The translations under genes were made by a program, and so were the position numbers. Positions 1-8,532 of a stretch of 64,000 nt of DNA are shown here, piece after piece (the stretch's first letter is position 1; every line of letters begins with the position of its first letter). Source of the DNA: Actinomyces oris (GTDB lineage Bacteria > Actinomycetota > Actinomycetes > Actinomycetales > Actinomycetaceae); contig NZ_CP014232.1 in the NCBI RefSeq assembly GCF_001553935.1, positions 1,612,001 through 1,676,000 on the forward strand, given 5' to 3'. The notes beneath the pieces are model-generated. The model was not told where the DNA came from. It did no database searches and saw nothing but the letters and a program-made list of their open reading frames with translations.

Positions 1-802
1 GGGCGGCCAGCTCGCCGATGGTGGCGGCGGTGGTCGCGGTGGTCTCCAGGACGTTGGGGGCCACGGGCCGGGCGGCCAGGTTGCGGGAGGCCATGAGCTC
101 GGCGAGCTCGGTGGCCTGAGGGGAGGCCACGCGCACCCGATCGGTGGTGGCCGAGGCGATGACGTCGTCGACCGGGCCGGCCGTGAGGATCCGGCCGCGG
201 CCGATGACCAGGAGGTGGTCGGCGGTCTGGGCCATCTCGCTCATGAGGTGGGAGGAGATGAACACGGTGCGGCCCTCGCCGGCCAGGCGGCGGCAGGTCT
301 CACGCACCCACTTGACCCCTTCGGGGTCCAGGCCGTTGACGGGCTCGTCGAACAGGAGCACACCGGGGTCGCCCAGCAGGGCTGCCGCGATGCCCAGGCG
401 CTGGCCCATGCCCAGGGAGAAGCCCTTGACGCGCTTCTTGGCCACCGAGGTCAGGCCAGTGATGTCGAGGACCTCATCGACCCGCTTGGCGGGGATGCCG
501 TTGGAGGCGGCCAGCTGGCGCAGGTGGTTGCGGGCGCTGCGCGAGCCGTGCAGGCCCTTGGCGTCCAGCAGGGCGCCGACCTCGCACAGGGGGGCCGACA
601 GCTGCCGGTAGGGGCGCCCGTTGATGGCGACCTTGCCGCTGGTGGGCTTGTCCAGGCCCATGATCATGCGCATCGTGGTGGACTTGCCCGCCCCGTTGGG
701 ACCCAGGAAGCCGGTGACGGTGCCGGGTTCGACGGTGAAGGAGATGTTGTCCACCGCGGTCTTCTTGCCGTAGCGCTTGGTGAGATTGACTGCCTCGATC
801 AT
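1..802 (-). CDS. ABC transporter ATP-binding protein (BcrA/NatA type), C-terminus cut by window edge
   Basis: ATPase of an ABC exporter, acting at the cytoplasmic membrane. The ATG at 802 is preceded by a GGAAGAGAG ribosome site. The reading begins MIEAVNLTKRYG. It shows Walker A (GPNGAGKST, residues about 37-45), the Q-region, a signature that reads SLGMGQR, Walker B with LLFDEPVNGLDPEG, and the H-loop SSH. The FSLGMGQRLG signature and the NGLDPEG D-loop are typical of the BcrA/NatA drug-resistance and two-component exporter family. The partner permease is expected just left of the window. It is transcribed away from the YccA gene across a 434-base divergent region. Family assignment is firm; the substrate is unknown. 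Confidence 0.9.
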   Translation of the reverse strand, partial: MIEAVNLTKRYGKKTAVDNISFTVEPGTVTGFLGPNGAGKSTTMRMIMGLDKPTSGKVAINGRPYRQLSAPLCEVGALLDAKGLHGSRSARNHLRQLAASNGIPAKRVDEVLDITGLTSVAKKRVKGFSLGMGQRLGIAAALLGDPGVLLFDEPVNGLDPEGVKWVRETCRRLAGEGRTVFISSHLMSEMAQTADHLLVIGRGRILTAGPVDDVIASATTDRVRVASPQATELAELMASRNLAARPVAPNVLETTATTAATIGELAA

Positions 803-1236
803 GATGTTCTCTCTTCCACGTGGGCCTCTGGCCAGGGGGTGGATGGATCTCCGTGGTTCCTCCAGGGGGCTGCTCCCACGGAGCAACCGGATGGCTCCAG
901 CCTAGGAAAGCGCCGTCGTCGGCGAATCGGCCGAGGTGACGAACCCGGGTTCGGCCGGGGTGGGTCCGTCAGGGGGAGGAGGGTCCTCCTGGAGGATGAG
1001 AACCGATCGGTCGATGTGACGCCGTAGGGCGTCGAGGAGACGGCGGCACTTGGTGCGCGAGTGGGGATCTCTCCCCACATGGCTACGTTGTGAGGGAAAT
1101 AGGTTCCCCTGACCAGGCGGGGGCTGCGCATAATATGCGCAGTTTCCGGTGCCGGTCCGTGGCGGCCGGACCGGACTGCGAGCGGCGGCCTCTCCGGGCC
1201 GACGGTCCCAGCCCCCTCAGAGAGGATGAGAGGAAC
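803..1236. promoter_or_regulatory. Divergent intergenic region with palindromes
   Basis: No gene is visible in these 434 bases between the ABC ATPase (minus) and the YccA-family gene (plus). Three dyads stand out: AGGAGG-GT-CCTCCT at 977-990, the 10-bp palindrome ACCGATCGGT at 1002-1011, and the 19-bp near-perfect palindrome at 1124-1142 listed separately. They are candidate operators for the two divergent genes; no regulator can be named. Confidence 0.4.
1124..1142 (+). promoter_or_regulatory. 19-bp palindrome overlapping a likely -10 box
   Basis: The sequence CTGCGCATAATATGCGCAG has two perfect 9-base arms around one central A. It contains CATAAT (1129-1134), the best -10-like hexamer upstream of the YccA-family gene. 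A dyad sitting on the -10 suggests an operator for a dimeric repressor. As RNA it could also form a 7-bp stem with a 5-base loop. Confidence 0.5.
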
Positions 1237-2211
1237 ATGTCCAATCCCTTCTTCAGCCGAAGCACCGCCTTCAAGGAAGGCGGCCATGCGCCTGGGACCG
1301 CCCCGGCCCAGACGCCCAACGGCTACCCCACCATGCCCGGCTACCAGGCCGGCCAGTACGGCCAGCAGGCAAGCGGCTACGGCCAGCAGTACGGTCAGGC
1401 CGCCGGCCAGTACGGCAACCAGTACGGTCAGCAGGTGGCCGGCTACGGCCAGGTGACTCCCGAGCAGATGGCCGGCCTGGAGACCCAGTACCAGGCGCCG
1501 TCGGCCACCAACGCGGACATGCGCCGCATGACCTACGACGACGTCATCATCCGCACTGCCGGCATGTTCGCCGTCATCCTGGCCATGGGCGCCCTGACCT
1601 GGAGCCTGGTGACCAATGAGGCGACTTTCGGTATGGGCGCCGCGGCGGTGCTCGCCGGCGTCATCGGCAGCATCGTCCTCGGTCTGGTCAACAGCTTCAA
1701 GCGGGAGCCCTCCCCGGCCCTCATCCTGGCCTACGCGGCCTTCGAGGGGCTGATGCTGGGTGGCGTCTCCGGCGTCATGGAGGCCCGCTACGAGGGGATC
1801 GTCGTCCAGGCCGTGCTCGCGACGCTGGCCACCTTCGGCGCCATGCTCGCGGCCTACTCCTATGGCGGCTTCCGGGTCCAGGGCAGGTTCCGTCGAGTGG
1901 TGGTCGTGGCCACCTTCGGCTACATGATCTTCAGCCTCATCAACTTCGTCCTCATGGTGACCGGCGCCACTACTGGCGCCTGGGGCCTGCGCTCCCTGAC
2001 CATCATGGGGATTCCGCTGGGAGTCCCGCTGGGAATCCTCGCGGTCATCCTGGCCTCCTTCTTCCTGGCGATCGACTTCGAGTCCATTGAGAACGGGGTC
2101 CGCAACGGGCTGCCCCGGCGCTACGCCTGGGCGGGGGCCTTCGGCCTGGTCGTCACCCTCGTGTGGCTCTACGTGGAGTTCCTCCGCCTGCTGAGCTACT
2201 TCCGCGACTGA
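1237..2211 (+). CDS. Bax inhibitor-1/YccA family membrane protein
   Basis: Integral membrane protein of 324 aa. The start at 1237 (MSNPFFSRS) follows GAGAGGATGAGAGGAAC and matches the usual actinobacterial family start; longer readings from 1090 are unlikely. The first 90 residues are a cytoplasmic low-complexity stretch rich in Gly, Gln and Tyr (repeated GQYGQQ and GYGQ), followed by the MTYDDVI segment that opens the family domain. Seven hydrophobic segments follow, with the conserved acidic residues near the end (AIDFESIENGV). In other organisms the family includes YccA/YbhL-like proteins and calcium-leak channels. A role in membrane protein quality control or ion leak is possible but not shown here. 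The Q/Y/G-rich N-terminus is longer than in most relatives. Confidence 0.88.
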   Translation: MSNPFFSRSTAFKEGGHAPGTAPAQTPNGYPTMPGYQAGQYGQQASGYGQQYGQAAGQYGNQYGQQVAGYGQVTPEQMAGLETQYQAPSATNADMRRMTYDDVIIRTAGMFAVILAMGALTWSLVTNEATFGMGAAAVLAGVIGSIVLGLVNSFKREPSPALILAYAAFEGLMLGGVSGVMEARYEGIVVQAVLATLATFGAMLAAYSYGGFRVQGRFRRVVVVATFGYMIFSLINFVLMVTGATTGAWGLRSLTIMGIPLGVPLGILAVILASFFLAIDFESIENGVRNGLPRRYAWAGAFGLVVTLVWLYVEFLRLLSYFRD

Positions 2212-2269
2212 GCGCACGGCGCGGGGCCGGGCCCGGTTCGCCCGGTCCGGCCTGACACCACCACCTCGG

Positions 2270-2306
2270 CTGGGGCCGGGACGCATGTGATGCGTTCCGG
2301 CCCCAG
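2270..2306 (+). terminator. Hairpin terminator after the YccA-family gene
   Basis: A 17-base arm (CTGGGGCCGGGACGCAT) pairs with the mirrored arm across a GTG loop with one wobble pair. It lies 58 bases after the stop codon. There is no clear T tract, as is common in GC-rich actinobacteria. Confidence 0.7.
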
Positions 2307-2424
2307 TTGCATGCTCGCCCACCCGGCGGTGCCGCCCCGGCTGCTGTCCGCCCCGGTCACCGGGTTCGCGCTGGGCCGAGGCCCGCTGCGGCGTCGAACC
2401 GGGGGCCTCACGTAGGCTCGCCGC

Positions 2425-2832
2425 ATGATCAACACCAACATGCCCTCCGTCGAGGGCGCCAAGGGCACGAAGCCCACGCTCACCTTCCCCGGGACCGAGG
2501 CCCCCGAGGGGCTCCAGGTCCAGGTGCTCGACGCCGGCGACGGCCAGGTGGTCGAGGCCGGCGACACGATCGTGGCCAACTACCTGGGCCAGATCTGGGG
2601 CGGCGACGTCTTCGACAACTCCTACGACCGCGGCCAGCCGCTGAACTTCCAGGTCGGCGTCGGCATGGTCATCCGCGGCTGGGACGACGGCCTCGTGGGC
2701 CAGCGCGTCGGCTCGCGCCTGCTGCTGTCCATCCCCTCCGAGCTCGGCTACGGCGACCGCGGCGTCCCGCAGGCCGGCATCCGCGGCGGCGACACCCTCG
2801 TCTTCGTCACGGAGATCCTCGGCGTCATGTGA
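2425..2832 (+). CDS. FKBP-type peptidyl-prolyl cis-trans isomerase
   Basis: Single-domain FKBP of 135 aa that should catalyse proline isomerisation; with no signal peptide it acts in the cytoplasm. Typical residues are visible: VVANYLGQ-like strand (IVANYLGQ), FDNSYDRG, the VIRGWDDGL loop, LLLSIPSELGYGDRG and the closing DTLVFVTEIL. Length equals that of small actinobacterial FkbP proteins. A TAGGCT box ends six bases before the ATG and there is no ribosome site, so the mRNA is probably leaderless. It stands alone between a terminator and the ilvD leader. Confidence 0.95.
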   Translation: MINTNMPSVEGAKGTKPTLTFPGTEAPEGLQVQVLDAGDGQVVEAGDTIVANYLGQIWGGDVFDNSYDRGQPLNFQVGVGMVIRGWDDGLVGQRVGSRLLLSIPSELGYGDRGVPQAGIRGGDTLVFVTEILGVM

Positions 2833-2855
2833 GCCAGGCCCACTGAGCCACTGAC

Positions 2856-2929
2856 CGCGCGTTCGCACGGTAGGTGCCCAGGACCGCACCCTGACAGTGC
2901 GTCCCGGAGCCCTGCTGTGCGAACGCGCG
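2856..2929 (+). terminator. Long nested hairpin after the FKBP gene
   Basis: Perfect 13-base inverted arms (CGCGCGTTCGCAC at 2856-2868 and its complement at 2917-2929) enclose a second stem, GGACCGCAC paired with GTGCGTCC with one bulge. It begins 24 bases past the stop. It is probably a terminator; a structured RNA leader for the downstream region is the alternative. Confidence 0.5.
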
Positions 2930-3034
2930 TCTGCTTCCGTGACGCAAGCCCGGTGTTCCGCAAATCGTGGTGGTGAGCGTGGCCCTCCTCGGGAGCGGGA
3001 CGACGGCCCGAGACCGCGCCGGGGGTGGTCTTGG

Positions 3035-3066
3035 CGCGTCTCAGTGCGTCTCAGCGCGTCTCAGGG
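3035..3066 (+). repeat. Three tandem GCGTCTCAG units
   Basis: GCGTCTCAG occurs three times in a row at about 10-base spacing in the region before ilvD. One helical turn between units would suit cooperative protein binding, but the regulator is unknown. Confidence 0.45.
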
Positions 3067-3108
3067 ACAGGAAGCGAAGCGGCGCCCGGAGCCAACGAGG
3101 GCTACGCT

Positions 3109-3147
3109 ATGGCAACACGGCGTCGTGAAGCGCTGGCCACCCCCTGA
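3109..3147 (+). CDS. Possible 12-codon upstream ORF before ilvD
   Basis: ATG at 3109 follows GAGGG at a plausible distance and encodes [12 protein letters not shown] before TGA, ending 53 bases before ilvD. It lacks the Ile/Leu/Val run expected of a branched-chain amino-acid attenuator, so any regulatory role is speculative. Confidence 0.2.
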   Translation: MATRRREALATP

Positions 3148-3200
3148 GGCCGGCTCCTTACGACGCCGTTCCAGTCCGTCTGCCCGAGAAGGAATCGCTC

Positions 3201-5087
3201 ATGCCGCAGTACCGCAGCGCCACCTCCACCCACGGCCGCAACATGGCGGGCGCCCGTGCACTGTGGCGTGCCACCGGCGTCAAGGACTCCGACTTCGGCA
3301 AACCGATCATCGCCATCGCGAACTCCTTCACCCAGTTCGTCCCCGGGCACGTGGGCCTGCGCGACGTCGGACGCCTCGTGGCCACCGAGATCGAGGCCGC
3401 CGGGGGCCTGGCCAAGGAGTTCAACACCATCGCCGTCGACGACGGCATCGCCATGGGCCACGACGGCATGCTCTACTCCCTGCCCAGTCGCGATCTCATC
3501 GCGGACTCCGTGGAGTACATGGTCAGCGCCCACTGCGCCGACGCCCTCGTGTGCATCTCCAACTGCGACAAGATCACCCCGGGCATGCTCATGGCCGCCA
3601 TGCGCCTCAACATCCCGGCCATCTTCATCTCCGGCGGCCCCATGGAGTCGGGCAAGATGACCGCCGCCGACGGCACCACCCGCAAGCTCGACCTCATCGA
3701 CGCCATGATGGACGCCGCCGACCCCACCGTCTCCGACGAGACCATCAGCGCCATCGAGCGCCTGGCCTGCCCCACCTGCGGCTCCTGCTCGGGCATGTTC
3801 ACCGCCAACTCCATGAACTGCCTCACCGAGGCCCTCGGCCTGGCCCTGCCCATGAACGGCACCCTGCTGGCCACCCACGCGGACCGCGGCGAGCTCTTCA
3901 AGCGCGTCGGCCACCAGATCGTCGAGATCACCCGGGCCTACTACGAGCACGACGACGCCTCCGTCCTGCCGCGTTCCATCGCCACCAAGGCGGCCTTCGA
4001 GAACGCCATGAGCCTGGACATCGCCATGGGCGGCTCCACCAACACCGTCCTGCACCTGCTGGCCGCCGCCCAGGAGGCCGAGGTCGACTTCACCATGGCC
4101 GACATCGACCGCCTCTCGCGCAAGGTCCCCCACCTGGCCAAGGTCGCGCCCTCGACGAACCTCTACCACATCGAGGATGTCCACCGCGCCGGCGGCATCA
4201 TCGGCATCCTCGGCGAGCTCGACCGCGGTGGCCTGCTGGAGACCACCACTTCCAACGTCCTGGGCACCACCCTGGGTGAGGAGCTCGCCGCCTACGACAT
4301 CGCCCGCCCCGGCCCCGACGGCGTTCCCGGCTCCCAGGTCAGCGAGGAGATCCGCACCGGTTACCTCGCCGCCCCCGCCGGCGTGCGCACCACCGAGATG
4401 TTCTCCCAGGCCTCCCGCTGGGAGTCCCTCGACACCGACCGCGCTGCCGGCTGCATCCGCGACATCGAGCACGCCTACTCCGCCGACGGCGGCCTGGCCG
4501 TCCTCTTCGGCAACATTGCCGAGAAGGGCTGCATCGTCAAGACCGCCGGCGTGGACGAGTCGATCCTGACCTTCTCCGGGCCCGCCGTCGTCTTCGAGTC
4601 CCAGGAGGACGCCGTCGCCGGGATCCTCGGAAAGCAGGTGAAGTCCGGCGACGTCGTCATCATCAGCCACGAGGGACCGCGCGGCGGCCCCGGCATGCAG
4701 GAGATGCTCTACCCGACCACCTACATCAAGTCCATGCACCTGGGTAAGGAGTGCGCCCTGCTCACCGACGGGCGCTTCTCCGGGGGCACCTCCGGGCTCA
4801 GCATCGGCCACGTCTCCCCGGAGGCGGCAGCCGGGGGGCTCATCGGCCTGGTGCGCAGCGGCGACGTCATCGACATCGACATCCCGGGCCGCTCCATCTC
4901 CGTGCGCCTGAGCGAGGAGGAGATCGAGCGCCGCCGCGCCGAGGAGGAGGCCCGCGGCGAGGACGCCTGGACCCCGCACGTGGACCGCCCCCGCAAGGTC
5001 TCCGCAGCGCTGCGCGCCTACGCCATGCTCGCCACCAGCGCCGACCTGGGCGCCGTGCGCGACCTCAAGCGCCTCGGCATCAAGTAG
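3201..5087 (+). CDS. ilvD: Dihydroxy-acid dehydratase
   Basis: Converts 2,3-dihydroxy-isovalerate or -methylvalerate to the 2-keto acid, the third common step of valine and isoleucine synthesis, in the cytoplasm. The 628-aa product has full family length. Cluster-ligand and Mg regions are visible: [53 protein letters not shown] and [15 protein letters not shown]. The ATG at 3201 follows AAGGAA. It stands alone rather than in an ilvBNC operon. The 368-base upstream region holds the hairpin, tandem repeats and small ORF listed above, so regulation through the leader is possible but not demonstrated. Confidence 0.97.
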   Translation: MPQYRSATSTHGRNMAGARALWRATGVKDSDFGKPIIAIANSFTQFVPGHVGLRDVGRLVATEIEAAGGLAKEFNTIAVDDGIAMGHDGMLYSLPSRDLIADSVEYMVSAHCADALVCISNCDKITPGMLMAAMRLNIPAIFISGGPMESGKMTAADGTTRKLDLIDAMMDAADPTVSDETISAIERLACPTCGSCSGMFTANSMNCLTEALGLALPMNGTLLATHADRGELFKRVGHQIVEITRAYYEHDDASVLPRSIATKAAFENAMSLDIAMGGSTNTVLHLLAAAQEAEVDFTMADIDRLSRKVPHLAKVAPSTNLYHIEDVHRAGGIIGILGELDRGGLLETTTSNVLGTTLGEELAAYDIARPGPDGVPGSQVSEEIRTGYLAAPAGVRTTEMFSQASRWESLDTDRAAGCIRDIEHAYSADGGLAVLFGNIAEKGCIVKTAGVDESILTFSGPAVVFESQEDAVAGILGKQVKSGDVVIISHEGPRGGPGMQEMLYPTTYIKSMHLGKECALLTDGRFSGGTSGLSIGHVSPEAAAGGLIGLVRSGDVIDIDIPGRSISVRLSEEEIERRRAEEEARGEDAWTPHVDRPRKVSAALRAYAMLATSADLGAVRDLKRLGIK

Positions 5088-5132
5088 CTCTCAGCGGCCG
5101 TCAGGGACGACCAGGGTTGACCAACTGCATAT

Positions 5133-5184
5133 TTGAAAATCGTTGTCACTTGCACCTAGGGTTTGCGTGTGACAATCGTTCTCA
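5133..5184 (+). promoter_or_regulatory. Promoter with two Fur/Zur-like boxes
   Basis: Two 15-bp inverted repeats of the form TGAnAATCGTTnTCA lie at 5134-5148 and 5170-5184, both containing AATCGTT. A -35 (TTGAAA, 5133-5138), an 18-bp spacer and a -10 (TAGGGT, 5157-5162) place transcription start at about 5169, which is also the GTG start. One box covers the -35 and the other the first codons. The 7-1-7 dyad resembles sites of Fur-family metal repressors such as Zur. That reading is inferred from the pattern. Confidence 0.6.
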
Positions 5185-6020
5185 GATCGCTGGTGGTGCG
5201 ATCCGGCAGCACGACGTTGGTCAACGGCGTCGCCCTCCGCCTGGCCCCCGCAAGCCGGACCGCCCTGGTCGGCGCCTCCGGGGCGGGCAAGTCCCTCACC
5301 TGCGCCGCGCTCGCGGGTACCCTCCCGGCCTCCCTGGAGGTCGCCGGCTCCCTGACCGTTGAGCCCGACGTCGCCGACGCAGGCAGCGACCCGCGCGCGA
5401 GCTCCGACCAGGCGGACAGGGCAAGTGGCGTCAACCTGCTGGGTCTGCCCGCCGCCCGGCGCCCCCGGGGCAGCCGCATCGCGCTGGTCCCGCAGGACCA
5501 CTCCACCGCCCTGCACCCGCTCATCGCGGTCGGCCGCCAGATCGCCCTGGCCTCCCAGGCGGCCGGACGCAGCCGGGACGAGGCAGATGAGCGAGCCACC
5601 GACTACCTCTACGCCGTCGGGCTCGACGAGTCCTTCGCCGACCGCGTCCCCGGGCGCCTCTCCGGAGGCCAGCGCCAACGCGTCAGCCTGGCCCTGGCCC
5701 TGGCCGCCGAACCCGCCCTCATCATCGCCGACGAGCCCACCACCGCCCTCGACGTCGTCGCCCGCGCCGAGATCCTCGGGCTCCTGAGCTCCCTGACCAG
5801 CCTGCCCCAGGCCCCCGCCCTGCTCCTCATCACCCACGACCTGCCCGCCGCCGCCATCTGCGAGAACATCGCCGTCCTCCACGACGGCGCCATCATCGAG
5901 TCGGGGCAGACCCGCTCCGTCCTGACCCGCCCCGAGCACCCGGTCACGGCCGCCATGTGCGAGGCCGGCGCCGAGGAAACCATCGACGGGGCCCTGGCCG
6001 CAGCGGGAGCCGCCGCATGA
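5169..6020 (+). CDS. Peptide/nickel-type ABC importer ATPase 1 (DppD-like)
   Basis: First gene of a four-gene importer operon; 283 aa from GTG 5169 (TTG 5163 is a possible alternative). It hydrolyses ATP for import by the fused permease encoded downstream. Visible motifs are Walker A GASGAGKS (about residues 39-46), LVPQDHSTALHP Q-loop region, signature LSGGQRQR, Walker B ALIIADEPTTALD and H-loop LITHDL. The ALHP after the Q-loop is typical of Dpp/Opp/Nik ATPases, although the C-terminal iron-sulphur-type extension of that family is absent. It overlaps the next gene by ATGA. The Fur/Zur-like boxes at its start suggest metal-responsive control. Confidence 0.9.
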   Translation: MTIVLRSLVVRSGSTTLVNGVALRLAPASRTALVGASGAGKSLTCAALAGTLPASLEVAGSLTVEPDVADAGSDPRASSDQADRASGVNLLGLPAARRPRGSRIALVPQDHSTALHPLIAVGRQIALASQAAGRSRDEADERATDYLYAVGLDESFADRVPGRLSGGQRQRVSLALALAAEPALIIADEPTTALDVVARAEILGLLSSLTSLPQAPALLLITHDLPAAAICENIAVLHDGAIIESGQTRSVLTRPEHPVTAAMCEAGAEETIDGALAAAGAAA

Positions 6021-6931
6021 GCGGACTTGAGACCCGTGGCCTCAGGCGCTCCCACCCGGGGGCGGGCGGCGAGCGGCGAGAGGTGCTGCGCGGCGTGGAC
6101 CTGCGCCTGGAGCCGGGGGAGAACGTGGCCCTCATCGGACGCTCAGGATGCGGCAAGACGACGCTGCTGCGCGCCCTGCTGCTGCTCGACTCCCCGGGGT
6201 CGGAAGACGCCGGCGAGATCCTGCTCGACGGCGAACCCGTGCGCCGAGGCGGAGCCCGAGCGCTGCGGGCCTTCCGGCGGGCTGTGCAGTACGTGCCCCA
6301 GGACGCCGCCGCCACCCTCCACCCGCGCCGCTCAGTGCTCGCGCAGGTGGCCACCCCGCTGCGCACCCTGGGGGTGGTGCGCGACCGTGAGGAGGCCACC
6401 AGTCGGGCCCGGCGGGTGCTGGAGAGCCTCGAGATTCGCCGCGAGATATGGGAGAGCCGGCCCCACGAGATCTCCGGCGGCCAGGCGCAGCGGGTCTCCA
6501 TCGCCCGGGCCCTGGCCCTGTCCCCGCGCTACCTCCTGCTCGACGAGCCGGTCTCCGGGCTCGACCCCGCCCTGCGCCGCCAGACCCTCGACCTGCTCGC
6601 CGCCATCGAGGCCGACCCCGACGCCGCCACCAGCGATGAGCAGGAGCCCCCCGCCAAGTCCGGCGTGAGTGGCGAGCCGGAGCCCGCCCCAGCTGGTTCC
6701 GGCGCCGTGCCCGCCCCAGCTGGTTCCGGCGCCGTGCCCGCCCCAGCCCTGCTGGTGGTGTCGCACGACCTGGCCGCCGTCGCCCGCGTCTGCCAGCGGG
6801 CCCTGGTCATGGACGAGGGCTCCATCGTCGAGGACGCCCCCATGCGCCGCCTCCTCACTAAGCCCACGCACACGGCCACCCGCGCCCTGCGCGACGCCGT
6901 CCCCACCCTGCCGACCGCCGCCACCGACTGA
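6017..6931 (+). CDS. Peptide/nickel-type ABC importer ATPase 2 (DppF-like)
   Basis: Second ATPase of the importer, 304 aa, translationally coupled to the first through ATGA. Walker A GRSGCGKT, QYVPQDAAATLHP, signature ISGGQAQRVS, Walker B YLLLDEPVSGLDP and H-loop VVSHDL are all present. It is unusual in carrying about 45 extra residues between the D-loop and the H-loop. That insert is rich in Pro, Ala, Gly and Glu and is built in part from an exact 27-bp tandem repeat. The insert would lie near the catalytic H-loop but does not remove any known catalytic residue, so the protein is probably active. Confidence 0.9.
   Translation: MSGLETRGLRRSHPGAGGERREVLRGVDLRLEPGENVALIGRSGCGKTTLLRALLLLDSPGSEDAGEILLDGEPVRRGGARALRAFRRAVQYVPQDAAATLHPRRSVLAQVATPLRTLGVVRDREEATSRARRVLESLEIRREIWESRPHEISGGQAQRVSIARALALSPRYLLLDEPVSGLDPALRRQTLDLLAAIEADPDAATSDEQEPPAKSGVSGEPEPAPAGSGAVPAPAGSGAVPAPALLVVSHDLAAVARVCQRALVMDEGSIVEDAPMRRLLTKPTHTATRALRDAVPTLPTAATD
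6686..6747 (+). repeat. 27-bp minisatellite inside the ATPase 2 gene
   Basis: Two exact 27-base copies (6686-6712, 6713-6739) and the start of a third encode repeated APAGSGAVP. The length is a multiple of three, so copy-number change would keep the frame. Confidence 0.9.
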
Positions 6932-6978
6932 CGACCTCCCGACCGATGACACCCCGACCCAGGCCCGAAGGAGCACCC

Positions 6979-8532
6979 ATGTCCCTGCCCGCCCCCGCCG
7001 TCACCCGCCGCCAGGTCCTCGCCGCCCTCGGCCTCGGAGCCGGAGCCGCCGCCATCGCCTCCTGCTCGCGCAGCTCCTCGGGCGACGGTCGCATCCGCCT
7101 GGCCATGTTCCATGCCCCCGAGGGCAAGCTCAACCCACTCACCGACGGCCTCAAGCTCACCCGGTGGTCCTGCGCCGAGAGCCTCACCACGCTCAACGCC
7201 GACGGCGATGCCGAGGAGCTGCTCGCCACCGCATGGAAGCGCGAGAGCGAGACCACCTGGCGACTCACCCTGCGCGAGGGCGTCACCTTCCACGACGGCA
7301 CCGCCCTGAGCGCCGAGAACGTGGCCGCCGCCCTCACCTTCGCCGCCACCGCCGCCAAGCCGCCGCGCGTCCTGGACGGAGTCAAGCTCACCGCGAAGGC
7401 CGACGGCAAGGACCTCCTCCTGACCACCGCGGCCCCCGACCCCCTCATGCCGCAGCGCCTGTCCAGTCCCCAGCTCGTCATCCTGTCCCCGGCCGCCTAC
7501 CCCAGTTCCGCCGACGGCGCCATCGACCCCGTCGGCCACGGCACCGGCGCCTTCATCCTCAAGCAGGCCAACGGCTCCTCCGGTGCCACCCTGGAACGCA
7601 ACGACAAGTACTGGGGCACGAAGGCCACCGCCCCCGGCATCGACGTCACCTACGTTCCCGACGGCGCCGCCCGCGCCAACGCCCTGCGCACCGACACCGC
7701 TGACATCGTCGAGGCCGTCCCCGTCGCCCAGGTCGGCAACATCGACAAGAACCTTCTCCACGAGGTAGCCACCCCGCGCACCTCCACCCTCTACCTCAAC
7801 ACCCGCTCCGGCCCCTTCGCCGACCCCGCCCTGCGCGCCGCCGCCCGCAATGCCGTCGACCCCGCCGCCCTCATCAAGACCGTCTTCGAGGGCCACGCCG
7901 ACTCCCCCGTCGGACTCCTGGGGCCGGCCGTGCCGTGGGCCGCCGAGCTGCGCGCCTGGAAGAAGGAGACCTACCCCGGAGCCTCGGGTGCGGCCGCCAC
8001 CGGCAAGGTCCCCGGCGCCACCGCCGCCGGGACCGTCCCCGCCGGCACCGCCATCACCCTGGCCTCCTACACCGACCGCCCCGAGCTCGGAGAGATGGTC
8101 CCCCTCCTGGCCCAGCAGCTCGAGGCCGCCGGCTTCAAGGTCACCCAGGACGTGCGCGAGTACAACCAGATCGAGTCCGAGGCCCTGGCCGGCAAGTTCC
8201 ACGCCGTCCTCGTGTCGCGCTCCACCGTCCTGGACTCCGGCGACGCCGTCGCCTACATGACCGCCGACTTCTCCTCCTCCGGCTCTTACTCCATGAGCGG
8301 CCTGCACGACGAGAAGGTCGACGCCGCCATCTCCCAGGCCGCCGCCACGCAGCCCGGCGACGAGCGCCACAAGGCCATCATGGCCGCCGAGCAGGCCATC
8401 CTCGCCTCCGGCGCCGCCATCCCGCTGGCCCACGAGCGCGTCATCCAGGGCGAGGCCGCCGGGGTCACCGGCGCCCAGCGCGACCCGGGCGAGCGCGCCC
8501 TCATCACCTCGGCCACGACCGTGAAGAAGTGA
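6979..8532 (+). CDS. ABC importer substrate-binding lipoprotein, family 5 (peptide/nickel)
   Basis: Extracellular solute receptor of 517 aa. The ATG at 6979 follows GAAGGAG. The N-terminus has a twin Arg (TRRQVL), a hydrophobic core and a lipobox ending IASC at about residue 33, so it should be exported and lipid-anchored. The family fold is recognised from RLAMFHAPEGKLNPLTDGL, the W(K/R)LTLREGVTFHDGTALSAENV segment (SBP family 5 signature) and GTGAFILKQ. The solute may be a peptide, nickel, or a metal-metallophore complex. The metal-type boxes of the operon favour the last two, which is inference. Its stop overlaps the permease start (GTGA). Confidence 0.92.
   Translation: MSLPAPAVTRRQVLAALGLGAGAAAIASCSRSSSGDGRIRLAMFHAPEGKLNPLTDGLKLTRWSCAESLTTLNADGDAEELLATAWKRESETTWRLTLREGVTFHDGTALSAENVAAALTFAATAAKPPRVLDGVKLTAKADGKDLLLTTAAPDPLMPQRLSSPQLVILSPAAYPSSADGAIDPVGHGTGAFILKQANGSSGATLERNDKYWGTKATAPGIDVTYVPDGAARANALRTDTADIVEAVPVAQVGNIDKNLLHEVATPRTSTLYLNTRSGPFADPALRAAARNAVDPAALIKTVFEGHADSPVGLLGPAVPWAAELRAWKKETYPGASGAAATGKVPGATAAGTVPAGTAITLASYTDRPELGEMVPLLAQQLEAAGFKVTQDVREYNQIESEALAGKFHAVLVSRSTVLDSGDAVAYMTADFSSSGSYSMSGLHDEKVDAAISQAAATQPGDERHKAIMAAEQAILASGAAIPLAHERVIQGEAAGVTGAQRDPGERALITSATTVKK

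Noticed and set aside
799..2889. 696-aa minus-strand reading across the YccA-family and FKBP genes
   Set aside because: Covers two recognised plus-strand genes and two palindromes; no domain.
2833..3200. T-box or branched-chain attenuator before ilvD
   Set aside because: No specifier stem or T-box core, and the small ORF has no Ile, Leu or Val run except one Leu.
3102..4979. 625-aa minus-strand reading opposite ilvD
   Set aside because: Same shadow effect; ilvD motifs on the plus strand are unambiguous.
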